In this document: positions 26,199 to 35,040 of the stretch, in pieces
How positions within the stretch are numbered: position 1 is the stretch's first letter
Layout of the letters: every line of letters begins with the position of its first letter
Source of the DNA: Halovivax cerinus
Lineage (GTDB): Archaea; Halobacteriota; Halobacteria; Halobacteriales; Natrialbaceae
Assembly (NCBI RefSeq): GCF_024498195.1
Contig: NZ_CP101824.1
Span: 372,001 to 436,000 of the forward strand
Reading direction: 5' to 3'
DNA length: 64,000 nucleotides
Notes under the pieces: model-generated
The model's database searches: none
What the model was told of the DNA's origin: nothing
Seen by the model: only the letters and a program-made list of their open reading frames with translations
Translations under genes and position numbers: made by a program

Positions 26199-27167
26199 TC
26201 AATAGAGGTGGCAAGAAACGTGGTGGTCGGGATCTTCCTCTTCGAGTTCGGGTTCCGCGGTGCACTCCTCGAACGCTTTGGGACAGCGCGTCCTGAACTT
26301 ACAGCCGGTCGGCGGATCGATGGGGCTCGGCGGTTCACCCTCCAGGATGATCCGCTCTCGGTCTCGGCGGGTCGGATCGGGAATCGGCGCCGAGGAGAGC
26401 AACGCCTTCGTGTACGGGTGTTTCGGGTCCTGGAAGACCGTCTCTGCCGGACCGACCTCGGCCAGTTCGCCGAGGTACATGACCCCCATCCGATCCGCGA
26501 CGTACCTGACCACAGAGAGGTCGTGGGCGATGATCAGGAGGGCGAGATCGAACTCGTCTTTGAGGTCGTCGAGTAAGTTGATGATCTGGGCCTGGATCGA
26601 GACGTCGAGCGCGGAGACCGGTTCGTCGGCGACGATGAAATCCGGTTCGACGATGAGCGAGCGGGCGATGCCGATCCGCTGGCGCTGTCCGCCGGAGAAC
26701 GCGTGTGGATACCGCCCGTAGTGCTCGGATTGCAGTCCGACCCGTTCGAGCAGTTTACGCGCCCGTTCCTCTCGCTCGCGCTTGTCGACTCCCTGGATGG
26801 CCAGGGGCTCTTCGACGATCTCGCCGACCCGCCGTCTTGGATTGAGCGACGAGAACGGATCCTGGAAGACGAGTTGCATCTCTTCGCGCAGCGGCCGCAG
26901 TTCGTCGTACGAACTGTCGGTGATGTCACGCCCCTTGAATCGGATCGTCCCATCGGTGGGGTCGTACAGCCGCAGGATCGTCCGACCGAGCGTCGATTTT
27001 CCACAGCCGCTCTCGCCAACGAGACCGAACGTCTCGCCTCGCTCGATAGTCAGGTCGACGCCGTCGACCGCCTGCACCTGTTCGACGTCGCCGCCAAAGA
27101 AGCCACTTCGTTCTTCGAAGTGCTTCGTCAGGCCCGACACCTGAACGAGCGGTTCCGAGTCACTCAT
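26199..27167 (-). CDS. Peptide/nickel-type ABC transporter ATP-binding protein (OppF/DppF-like, 322 aa)
   Basis: Walker A GESGCGKST, signature FSGGQRQRIGIARSL, Walker B FIVADEPVSALD and the C-terminal oligopeptide-transporter extension with PPSPIDPPTGCKFRTRCP, whose cysteines (including the CHLY end) are those of the iron-sulfur-type C-terminal element in DppD/F proteins. Starts at 27167 inside the end of the OppD-like gene (8-nt overlap). Heterodimer partner of that protein. Confidence 0.92.
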   Translation of the reverse strand: MSDSEPLVQVSGLTKHFEERSGFFGGDVEQVQAVDGVDLTIERGETFGLVGESGCGKSTLGRTILRLYDPTDGTIRFKGRDITDSSYDELRPLREEMQLVFQDPFSSLNPRRRVGEIVEEPLAIQGVDKREREERARKLLERVGLQSEHYGRYPHAFSGGQRQRIGIARSLIVEPDFIVADEPVSALDVSIQAQIINLLDDLKDEFDLALLIIAHDLSVVRYVADRMGVMYLGELAEVGPAETVFQDPKHPYTKALLSSAPIPDPTRRDRERIILEGEPPSPIDPPTGCKFRTRCPKAFEECTAEPELEEEDPDHHVSCHLY

Positions 27168-28293
27168 GGCTCGACTCACCTCCGGAGTCGACGGTCGACA
27201 GGTCGCCATTCGACCCATCGACGATCGGCGCGTCAGCGGTCGGCCCATCGTCGGTGGGTCCGTCCGCGTTCGGCGCGTCGTCGTACAGGTAACAGCGGAC
27301 CTCGTGGCGATCGTCACCGTCACCGTCGGGGACGAACGTGGCTGGCATCCCGTCCTCACAGCGCGGCATCGCGTCCGGACACCGGTCCCGGAAGCGACAG
27401 GCCGGTTCGAGCGCCGTGAGATCGGGCGGCTCTCCTTCGACGGGCGTCAGCCGACGGCCCTGTTCGGCGGCCGATCCCGGGATGGACTCCAGCAGTCCGC
27501 GCGTGTAGGGGTGTTTCGGATCGTCGAATACCTCGTACACGTCCGCCGTCTCGACGACGTTACCCGCGTACATCACCGCGACGTGGTCGGCGATCTCGGC
27601 CACGACCCCGAAATCGTGCGTGATCCAGATGACAGCCATGTCGAGTTCGTCGCGTAGTTCGCGGACGAGTTCCAGGACCTGGGCCTGGATCGTCACGTCG
27701 AGCGCCGTCGTCGGTTCGTCGGCGATCAGCAGATCGGGTTCGTTCGCCAGCGCGATCGCGATCATCACGCGCTGGCGCATCCCGCCGGAGAACTCGAACG
27801 GATAGTCGCCAAAGCGCGAGCCCGCATCGGAGATACCGACCCGCTCCATCAACTCGATGGCCCGCTCACGGGCGTCTGATTTGCTCACGTCGTTTTGCGC
27901 CCTGATGGCCTCGACGATCTGTCGACCGACCGTGTGGACCGGGTTCAAACTCGACATCGGATCCTGGAAGATGAACCCGACCTCGTCGGCGCGGACCCGT
28001 CGGAGTTCGGCGCTGTTCACCGTCCGAAGGTCCTGTCCCTTGTACCAGACGCGCCCGGAGATCTCCCCGGGCGGCTGCGGGACCAGATCGATGATGCTCT
28101 GGGCCGTGACGCTCTTTCCACTCCCGCTCTCGCCGACGAGGCAGAGAATTTCGCCTGCGTCGACGTGCAGGTCGATACCGTTGACCGCTTCGACGTCGCC
28201 CCGTTTGGTCCGAAACGTGACGTCCAGGTCTTCGATCTGCAGGAGGTGATCGGTCGCCGATTCGGTCGTATCGAAGTGAGATTGTCCATCCAT
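27160..28293 (-). CDS. Peptide/nickel-type ABC transporter ATP-binding protein (OppD/DppD-like, 377 aa)
   Basis: Walker [10 protein letters not shown], signature [15 protein letters not shown], Walker [15 protein letters not shown], and the C-terminal [18 protein letters not shown] element. I chose the ATG at 28293, 4 nt beyond the DppC stop. After the last family residue (RCYLYDDAP) there is an extra acidic tail of about 45 residues built from degenerate DGPT/DAPI-like units, encoded by a GC-rich degenerate repeat at about 27180-27290. Such a tail is not part of the family. Confidence 0.92.
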   Translation of the reverse strand: MDGQSHFDTTESATDHLLQIEDLDVTFRTKRGDVEAVNGIDLHVDAGEILCLVGESGSGKSVTAQSIIDLVPQPPGEISGRVWYKGQDLRTVNSAELRRVRADEVGFIFQDPMSSLNPVHTVGRQIVEAIRAQNDVSKSDARERAIELMERVGISDAGSRFGDYPFEFSGGMRQRVMIAIALANEPDLLIADEPTTALDVTIQAQVLELVRELRDELDMAVIWITHDFGVVAEIADHVAVMYAGNVVETADVYEVFDDPKHPYTRGLLESIPGSAAEQGRRLTPVEGEPPDLTALEPACRFRDRCPDAMPRCEDGMPATFVPDGDGDDRHEVRCYLYDDAPNADGPTDDGPTADAPIVDGSNGDLSTVDSGGESSHE

Positions 28294-28297
28294 CGTA

Positions 28298-29218
28298 TCA
28301 CTCGGAGTATTTTGGGTCGAGAATATCCCGGATACCGTCCCCAAGCAGGTTGATGCCCAGTACGACGATCATGAGCGCCAACCCCGGGAACACGCCGTAC
28401 CACCAGGCAGTCGTCAGGTAATCACGTCCGCCGGCGAGCATGAGCCCCAGGTCGGCCCTCGGCGGGGAAACGCCGAGTCCCAGGAACGTCAACCCGGCCG
28501 CGATGACGATCACCTGTGCGATGTTCAGCGTCGCGATCACGAGGATCGACGACATCGTGTTCGGCAGAATCGCCTCTCGAATGATCCTGGCGTGGCTCGC
28601 GCCGGAGGCGCGCTGAGCCTCGACGAACTCCTCGTTCTTGATCGAGAGCGTCTGGCCTCGAATGGTTCGAGCGTACGGAACCCACTGGGTCACGCCGATG
28701 ACGAGGATGAGGTTCACGAGGCTCGTCCCGATCACCGCCAGCACGGAGATCGCAAAGAGGGTGAGCGGAATGGCCATCACGGTGTCGATGACGCGGCTCA
28801 CCGCCTCGTCGATCCAGCCCCCGAAGTACCCGGACACGAGTCCGAGCGTGACGCCGATCGACGCCGCCAGCAGCACCGGTGCGACGCCCTGCAGGTACGC
28901 GAGACGGAGCCCGAACAGGATACGAGAGAGGACGCCGCGGCCCTGCTGGTCGGTTCCGAGGGGATAGTCCATGGACCCGCCGCTCTCCCAGAACGGCGGG
29001 AGGAAGCTGTCGTCGAGTTCGGCCGGCCACGAGCCCGCGGTCGGCGGATGGGGCGCGATGTACGGCGCTACGATCGCCAGCAGGAGCATCGTCACCGTGA
29101 CCACCAGTCCGATCATCGCCATCTTGCTCTCCCGAATCCGGCCGACGCTCGATACCACTCCCGACGCAACCGAGCCCGAACCGTCGTGGTCCGTTTCGCC
29201 GGCCGCTTCCGTCGCCAT
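28298..29218 (-). CDS. Peptide/nickel-type ABC transporter permease DppC-like (306 aa)
   Basis: DppC/OppC family with six membrane segments. It has the N-terminal GLVVTVTMLLLAIVAPYIAPH, then PLGTDQQGRGVLSRI before helix 2 and the EAA loop AQRASGASHARIIREAILPN. Start ATG shares one base with the DppB stop (TGATG). Encodes the second transmembrane subunit of the importer. Confidence 0.92.
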   Translation of the reverse strand: MATEAAGETDHDGSGSVASGVVSSVGRIRESKMAMIGLVVTVTMLLLAIVAPYIAPHPPTAGSWPAELDDSFLPPFWESGGSMDYPLGTDQQGRGVLSRILFGLRLAYLQGVAPVLLAASIGVTLGLVSGYFGGWIDEAVSRVIDTVMAIPLTLFAISVLAVIGTSLVNLILVIGVTQWVPYARTIRGQTLSIKNEEFVEAQRASGASHARIIREAILPNTMSSILVIATLNIAQVIVIAAGLTFLGLGVSPPRADLGLMLAGGRDYLTTAWWYGVFPGLALMIVVLGINLLGDGIRDILDPKYSE

Positions 29219-30156
29219 CAGCGATCACCCCCGTACGAGATTCGGGGATCCAGCTTCAGATACAACAGATCGATCGTGAAGTTGACGATGATTACCATGA
29301 TTGCGGCGAAGAAGACGACCGCCTGGATGACCGGGAAGTCCCGGGAGTAGATCGCCTGTATGGCGAGTCGGCCCATCCCGGGGTACGCGAATATCTGTTC
29401 GGTGATGACCGCGCCGCCGAACAGGTACGCGATCTGGACGCCAGCGTAGGTCAAGACCGGAATGAACGCATTTCGGAGGGCGTGCGATCCGTACACCCGC
29501 AGGTCCGAAATGCCCTTCGAGCGCGCCGTTTTGACGAACTCCTCGTCCAGGACGTCCGCCAGGTTCGACCGGGTGAGACGGGCGATCGACGCCATCATGA
29601 AGAAGCTCAACGTCAGTCCCGGGAGGAGCAAGTGACGGATCGACCCCGCCCCCGCAAGCGGGAAGAAGTCGATCGGGACCGCGACGAACAGGATCAGCAT
29701 GAGGCCGACCCAGAAGCTCGGAACCGACTGGCCGAGCAGCGCGAACGTCATGCCGCCGATGTCGGCGTACTCTCCCTGCCTGATTGCAGAGATGACGCCG
29801 ACCGGAACGCCGATCCCGAAGGCGAAGAAGACGGCCACTGCCGTCAACTGGATCGTCGGAACGACCCGGCTGAGAACGAGTTGACCGGCCGGTTCGCCGG
29901 GTGCCATCGAGATCGACTCCCCGAAGTTCAACACGATCGCGTCCCGCATGAACAGCGCGTACTGAACGATCAGGGGCTCGTCGAGGCCGAGATCACTCCT
30001 GATACTTTCTCGTAGTTCCTCTGGTGCGTCCATCCCGACCATGAGGGCGACGGGGTCCCCCGAGAGCCGGGAAATGACGAAGATTATCAACGACACACCG
30101 AAGAGGACGACGACGTACTGACCGAGTCTCCGTAGCAGATATCGAAACCAGTTCAT
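29218..30156 (-). CDS. Peptide/nickel-type ABC transporter permease DppB-like (312 aa)
   Basis: DppB/OppB family: MNWFRYLLRRLGQYVVVLFGVS with a first helix starting at once, DPVALMVG loop, EAA-type TARSKGISDLRVYGSHALRN loop and the terminal LYLKLDPRI. The ATG at 30156 is preferred; a GTG 12 nt upstream is in frame. Just upstream, CCAGTTCAT-GGGTGG is duplicated (30151-30161 and 30168-30182), creating a second, out-of-frame ATGAACTGG 20 nt before the real start, a small recent duplication of the start region. Confidence 0.9.
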   Translation of the reverse strand: MNWFRYLLRRLGQYVVVLFGVSLIIFVISRLSGDPVALMVGMDAPEELRESIRSDLGLDEPLIVQYALFMRDAIVLNFGESISMAPGEPAGQLVLSRVVPTIQLTAVAVFFAFGIGVPVGVISAIRQGEYADIGGMTFALLGQSVPSFWVGLMLILFVAVPIDFFPLAGAGSIRHLLLPGLTLSFFMMASIARLTRSNLADVLDEEFVKTARSKGISDLRVYGSHALRNAFIPVLTYAGVQIAYLFGGAVITEQIFAYPGMGRLAIQAIYSRDFPVIQAVVFFAAIMVIIVNFTIDLLYLKLDPRISYGGDR

Positions 30157-30564
30157 TGGGTGGAACACCAGTTCATGGGGTGGTGGAAGTCACACGTTTC
30201 CGGGCGGGTGGTGCGTCGCCGGCCGTTGGACGCGTCGACGGTCGGACATCGCCGGCCGATGGACGCGCCGGCGGTCGGACATCGACGGCCGATGGACGCG
30301 CCGGCGGTCGGACATCGACGGCCGATAGGCGCGTCGACGGTCGATCGAACGCGACCCCCGGCCGGGGGACGGCGTTGCGCACGACGCCATCGAGCGGGTC
30401 CACTCGGTGCGTTCGGAGCGCCATCGGCAGGTGATCCCGCCGGCGCACCCGTCACCGGAGGGGCGGTGGGAACCCGGAGGGTCACACCGGAGGCGACGCT
30501 AGTCCGACGGGATCCAACGCAGCTGACCCGGTCCGCCCCGGGGAGTCGATTGCGGTTCGGCACG
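30157..30564. other. 408-bp gap between the DppB-like gene and its binding protein, carrying a 33-bp repeat
   Basis: No gene supported. It contains the 33-bp array described separately, the duplicated dppB start region and GC-rich unassigned DNA up to the binding-protein stop at 30565. No clear TATA box for dppB was seen, so read-through from the binding-protein gene is likely. Confidence 0.5.
30220..30349. repeat. 33-bp tandem repeat x4
   Basis: CGGCCG(A/T)TGGACGCG units begin at 30220, 30253, 30286 and 30319 and end in GGTCGGACATCG. Units 2 and 3 are identical; 1 and 4 differ by several bases. The unit is a multiple of three but no reading frame through it has family similarity. Confidence 0.85.
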
Positions 30565-32190
30565 TCACTCTGCCAGGCTTGCCGGGTACATGTCGACGAG
30601 TTCGTCCGATCGCGGATCCCACTCGAGGCGATCGTTCACGCCGTAGACGTCTCGATACTGGAAGAGGAATCGGAAGACCCCCTGCTCGTGGATCAACGCC
30701 TCGATGTCCTGGTTTTGACTCGCGAGTTCCTCCCTGTCGGCGGTCTGCTGGGCGGTCTCGATCATCGAGGTGAGTTCCCCGACCCACGACGGCTGGTTCT
30801 GTTTCGGAAGCAGCGAGAACATGCCGTCCGGATGGACCAGGTTGCCGTACGGGTCGAGCGGGTTGAACGTCGGATTGCCCCACGCGGCGAGCATCATGCC
30901 GGGGATCTCGCCCTCCTGGGTCTGCGTCGCGAAGGTCCCGAACTCGGGCGTATCGAGGCTGACGTCGATACCGACGTCCCCGAGCTGGGTCGCGAGCGCC
31001 TCCGCGGTGTCGACTCCCTTGAAGTACCGTCCGCGAGGGACCAGAAGCGTCGTCGAGAAGCCATCGGAATAGCCGGCCTCCGCGAGGAGTTCCTCGGCAC
31101 GGTCCGGGTCGTGGGGGTACGGATCCAGACTGTCGTTGTACCCGAGATACTGATCGTTGTAGGCCCAGCCGTGGATCTCGAACCCGTTTCCGACCAGGAT
31201 GTTCTCGATGATGCTCGGAATGTCTGTGGCGTACTGTACTGCGAGTCTCGCCTCCCGGTTGTTGTGGAAGACTGGTTCGTCACCGCCGGGGATCTCCTGC
31301 CACATGTTGAGCCACAGCGCTGCACCGCGAGCGCTCGGGACTCGTTCGACCGAGAGGTCGCCGCTGTTCTCGATCTGTTCTTCGTTTCGCGGGTTCGCAC
31401 TCCGGATGAGGTCGACACTGCCGGTCGTCAGTGCGGAGATCCGCGACGAACTCTCCGGCATCGGCTGCCACACCAGTTCACCGACCGCCGGTTCGCCGTC
31501 GAAGTAGTCTGACCGCGCAGTCATGACCATCTCCTGCTGGCGGGTCCACGAATCGAGTTCGTACGGCCCCGTGCCGACCGGGTCGTCCGAGAGGGCGTCG
31601 AATCCGTTCTCTTCGGTATACTCCTTCGGTACGATTCGGAGCGCCGCCTGCATCTCGAGGAAGATCGGGTCCGGTGCCGCGAGGTTGACCTGGACGGTGT
31701 AGTCGTCGACCACCTCGACACTGTCGATGGACGCGTAATCACCCTCGACGGTGACCGTCTCGGCCCCTTCCAGGTTCCCCGAGACGCGGTCGAGATTGTA
31801 TTTGGCGGTCTCCGCGGTGAAGTCCTCGCCGTTCGAGAAGGTGACGTCGTCCCGCAGGGAGAATCGCCAGGTGGTGTCGTCCACCTGCTCCCAGTCCTCG
31901 GCGAGTCGCGGGACGAGCTCCATCTCGGTGTTCCGTTCGACGAGTCCGTCGTAGAAGTGAATCAGGTAGGTACTGGTCGTCGTCTCCGCGTGGTTGTGCG
32001 GGTCCAGCGTGGTCGGTCCGGCCGCGGGAGCCATGGTCACCGTCGAGCCGCTCCCTCCGTCGTCCCCACCGCCAAGACACCCCGCGAGCGCCGCCGTCGC
32101 TCCGGCGCCACCGAACACTTTCAGCGCGTTTCGACGCGTCAACGGTACCGGTCCGCCACCATCACCAGTGTGAGAGCCTCCCATTGTCAT
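30565..32190 (-). CDS. Peptide/nickel-type ABC transporter substrate-binding lipoprotein (541 aa)
   Basis: SBP family 5. Tat lipoprotein signal: PLTRRNALKVFGGAG and lipobox LAGC, Cys near residue 42. The mature part has TTLDPHNH, the FYDGLVERN segment, LAEDWEQVDDTTWRFSLRDDV and the GTGPYELDSW family signature. Start chosen at 32190; an ATG two codons later is equally possible. First gene of the dppBCDF-like set in transcription order. Binds peptides or related solutes outside the membrane; the ligand is not predictable. Confidence 0.92.
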   Translation of the reverse strand: MTMGGSHTGDGGGPVPLTRRNALKVFGGAGATAALAGCLGGGDDGGSGSTVTMAPAAGPTTLDPHNHAETTTSTYLIHFYDGLVERNTEMELVPRLAEDWEQVDDTTWRFSLRDDVTFSNGEDFTAETAKYNLDRVSGNLEGAETVTVEGDYASIDSVEVVDDYTVQVNLAAPDPIFLEMQAALRIVPKEYTEENGFDALSDDPVGTGPYELDSWTRQQEMVMTARSDYFDGEPAVGELVWQPMPESSSRISALTTGSVDLIRSANPRNEEQIENSGDLSVERVPSARGAALWLNMWQEIPGGDEPVFHNNREARLAVQYATDIPSIIENILVGNGFEIHGWAYNDQYLGYNDSLDPYPHDPDRAEELLAEAGYSDGFSTTLLVPRGRYFKGVDTAEALATQLGDVGIDVSLDTPEFGTFATQTQEGEIPGMMLAAWGNPTFNPLDPYGNLVHPDGMFSLLPKQNQPSWVGELTSMIETAQQTADREELASQNQDIEALIHEQGVFRFLFQYRDVYGVNDRLEWDPRSDELVDMYPASLAE

Positions 32191-32753
32191 GTACTCACGA
32201 ACTCTGTGACGGATGTGGGATAAACATATTGTATACTTCCCAACTTCTACAGACATCTTTCAACCATATTGGCAGATGTTGGGCGATAAATCGCAAAATG
32301 GGTGAATAATAGAATATGGTACTTTAGAATACCAATATTATTGTAGCCAACTCCAGCCGGGGAAGGAATCGCCCGCCGGGTGCGCCAGTACGAGGTTCAA
32401 CAGGGCATCCCCCCCAGGCACCCGTATACGTTTTCATTGCGGTAAATAGTGTACCCCTCCAGCGGCTAGTCCCCCCGGATGACTCGTCCGGCAATCCCAG
32501 CGACCGAACTCCGACGTGTCCGGTCCCACCGAACGTGCAGATCTGATTCGAGCGGCGACGAACCACCAGGTTAGTGCTGTACGGCAACCCATACACGTTG
32601 TGACAGAATCGCGTAATTCTTTCTCTACACCATCCGTATCGAATGCAGCATACGTCAGTAAATTGCGGGAGACAATGTGGAATCCTTCACAAATATAACC
32701 GCCGCTACCCGAACCCTCAAGAGGGGCTACTCACTTTATTCTGACCATCATGG
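32191..32753. promoter_or_regulatory. 563-bp divergent gap: promoters of the peptide binding-protein and of the E1 genes
   Basis: Minus strand, for the binding protein: TATA-like TATACAATATGTTTA at about 32223-32237, followed by TATCCCAC (32215-32222) about 25 nt before the ATG, and an upstream TTGGGA forming an inverted pair with it. Plus strand, for E1 alpha: CACTTTATTC at about 32731-32740. The middle (32260-32720) is unusually AT-rich for this genome and holds no convincing gene; it may be the remnant of a lost element. Confidence 0.5.
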
Positions 32754-33929
32754 GTGAGTGCCGTGAGTAAACCGATCGGCGAACCGGCCCCCGCCGGCGA
32801 GACGAGTCACGCCATCGCGGAGTGTACGGTCGCCGAATCGACGGACATGCTGACGAGGTACCAGCTGCTAGACCCCGACGGAAACTACGATCCCGACACG
32901 GTGCCGGACCTCTCCGACGAGGACCTGATCGAGCTCTTTCGGTGGATGCTCGTCCAGCAGATCGTCGACCAGCGGATGGTCAAGCTCCAGCGCCGCGGCG
33001 AGATGGGCACGTACGCGTCCGGCCGCGGACAGGAGGCGAGCATCGTCGCCGCCTCCTACGCACTGGAAGAGCAGGACTGGCTGTTCCCCTACGGGCGAGA
33101 GGCGGCGGCCCTGCTCGTCCAGGGGATGCCGCTGCGGGATCTCATGCTCTACTGGCGCGGCGTGGAGGACGCCAACATGCAGAAAGACCACGGCGTCTTC
33201 CCGCCCGCGATCGCCATCGGGACGCACATTCCGGTCGGCGTGGGCCACGCCTGGGGACAGCGCCTCGCCGGCGAAGACGCCATCAGCGCGCTCTACCACG
33301 GCGACGGCCACCCGAGTACCGGCGAGTACCAGGCCGGCGCCAACTTCGCGAGCGTCGTCGACGCGCCCGCACTCTTTTACTGTCAGAACAACGGCTACTC
33401 GATTTCGGCACCCTTCGAGGCCCAGACCGGCGCCGCGTCGGTGAGCCAGAAGGCCCTCGCGTGGGGGATGGACGGGATCCGCGTCGACGGGAACGACCCC
33501 CTGGCGGTCTACGACGCCGTCCGCCAGGCCCGCGAGCACGTCGTCGACGGCAACCCGACCATCGTCGAGGCCGTCACCTACCGGCTCGACGCCCACACGA
33601 CGAACGACGACCCCTCCCGGTACCGAACCGACGACGAGGTCGAGTGGTGGGAACGCAGGGAGCCGCTGTCGCGGTACCGATCGTTCCTCGAGAGCGAGGG
33701 ACTCTGGGACGAGATCGACGAAGAGGCGATGCGAGCGGAGATCGACGACTGGTTCGACGAGGCCAAAGCGGCCGCGGACGCCTACGACCCCGGCGGCGTC
33801 GAGGAGATGTTCCGCCACCTCTACGACGACCTCCCGGCGGAACTCGAAGACCAGCTCGCCGAGTTCGAGGCGTTCCTGGAGGAGCGTCCGGACGCCATGG
33901 ACTACATCGAAGAGCGGCCCAAACGGTGA
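32754..33929 (+). CDS. 2-oxoacid dehydrogenase E1 component, alpha subunit (391 aa)
   Basis: Thiamine-diphosphate E1 alpha: the cofactor motif begins with GDG at residues 183-185 and ends with NN at 212-213, and GTHIPVGVGHAWG precedes it. The start is a GTG at 32754; a GTG at 32763 would be a leaderless start from the TATA box at about 32735 and may be the real one. Overlaps nothing; E1 beta follows after 6 nt. No lipoyl E2 or E3 gene is in the window. Family members decarboxylate pyruvate, branched-chain 2-oxoacids or acetoin; specificity is unclear. Confidence 0.9.
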   Translation: MSAVSKPIGEPAPAGETSHAIAECTVAESTDMLTRYQLLDPDGNYDPDTVPDLSDEDLIELFRWMLVQQIVDQRMVKLQRRGEMGTYASGRGQEASIVAASYALEEQDWLFPYGREAAALLVQGMPLRDLMLYWRGVEDANMQKDHGVFPPAIAIGTHIPVGVGHAWGQRLAGEDAISALYHGDGHPSTGEYQAGANFASVVDAPALFYCQNNGYSISAPFEAQTGAASVSQKALAWGMDGIRVDGNDPLAVYDAVRQAREHVVDGNPTIVEAVTYRLDAHTTNDDPSRYRTDDEVEWWERREPLSRYRSFLESEGLWDEIDEEAMRAEIDDWFDEAKAAADAYDPGGVEEMFRHLYDDLPAELEDQLAEFEAFLEERPDAMDYIEERPKR

Positions 33930-33935
33930 TCTAAC

Positions 33936-34925
33936 GTGAATGCAACACTCGTAGAAGCGGTCAACGACGCGCTGCACGTCGCGATGGAGGCGGACGACCG
34001 GACGGTCGTCTTCGGCGAGGACGTCGCCGAGAGCGGCGGCGTCTTCCGCGCGACCGAGGGACTGAAGGACGAGTTCGGCGGCGAGCGCGTCCTGGACACG
34101 CCGATCACCGAGATCGGCATCGTCGGCTCGGCGGTCGGTCTCGCGATGGCCGGCTTCCGACCCGTCGCCGAGATCCAGTTCTCCGGCTTCCTCCCGCCGA
34201 CGTTCAACCAGCTCGTCGCGATGGCCAGCCGCATCCGCTGGCGCACCAGGGGCGAGCACTCGGCGCCGATGGTCGTCCGGGCACCCTACGGTGGCGGCGT
34301 CCGGGCACTCGAACACCACTCCGAGAGCCTGGAGGCCGTCTACGGCCACATTCCGGGGCTGAAGGTGGCCATCCCGAGTACGCCCGCCGACGCGAAGGGG
34401 ATGCTGCTGTCGGCCATCGCCGATCCGGACCCCGTGCTCTTCCTGGAGCCAAAGCGCATCTACCGCACCCATCGCGAGGAGGTCCCGGAGGGCGACGCGA
34501 CCGTCCCGCTGGGCGAGGCGGCGATCCGCCAGTCGGGCGAGGACCTCACCGTCATCGCCTGGGGATCCACGATGAACGACACCGTGGAGGCGGTCGAGGC
34601 CGTCGAGGAACGCCGCGACGCCTCCATCGAGGTGGTGGACCTGCGGACCATCTCGCCGTTCGACCGCGAGACGGTGATCGAGTCGGTGAAGAAGACCGGG
34701 CGAGCGGCCATCGTCCAGGAGGCCGCCAAGACCGGCGGCTTCGCCTCAGAACTGATCGCCACGATCAACGACCGGGCGCTCATGTCCCTCGAAGCGCCGG
34801 TCCAGCGGATCACCGGATTCGACGTCCCGATCCCGATGCTCGCCATGGAGGACTACTACCTGCCGAACCCGCCGCGCATCGAGGAGGGACTGGAGCGGGC
34901 GCTCGACGCCGAAGGCGGCGTCTGA
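33936..34925 (+). CDS. 2-oxoacid dehydrogenase E1 component, beta subunit (329 aa)
   Basis: Transketolase-like pyrimidine-binding domain at residues 1-175 (FGEDVAESGGVFRATEGL, DTPITEIGIVGSAVGLAMAG) and the C-terminal transketolase domain thereafter (DLRTISPFDRETVIESV). The start is a GTG 6 nt after the alpha-subunit stop. Forms the alpha2beta2 E1 with the preceding gene. Codon use and style match the surrounding core genes. Confidence 0.92.
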   Translation: MNATLVEAVNDALHVAMEADDRTVVFGEDVAESGGVFRATEGLKDEFGGERVLDTPITEIGIVGSAVGLAMAGFRPVAEIQFSGFLPPTFNQLVAMASRIRWRTRGEHSAPMVVRAPYGGGVRALEHHSESLEAVYGHIPGLKVAIPSTPADAKGMLLSAIADPDPVLFLEPKRIYRTHREEVPEGDATVPLGEAAIRQSGEDLTVIAWGSTMNDTVEAVEAVEERRDASIEVVDLRTISPFDRETVIESVKKTGRAAIVQEAAKTGGFASELIATINDRALMSLEAPVQRITGFDVPIPMLAMEDYYLPNPPRIEEGLERALDAEGGV

Positions 34926-35040
34926 GCCGGATTTCGGTCAGTTTTTGCGGACCGTCGTCGAGGTGCGAACCCACCGTTCGGCCGCAGCAGCGGGACCGAA
35001 GACACCCACAGTTACGTCGCCGGGGCTCGCACCGTCGCAC

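Noticed and set aside
32385-32410. GAGGTTCAACAGG resembling a tRNA T-arm
   Set aside because: The stems do not pair and no acceptor or anticodon arm can be drawn around it.
32516-32698. Small 60-codon plus-strand frame in the large gap
   Set aside because: No motif, no promoter at the right distance and unlike haloarchaeal codon bias; treated as chance.
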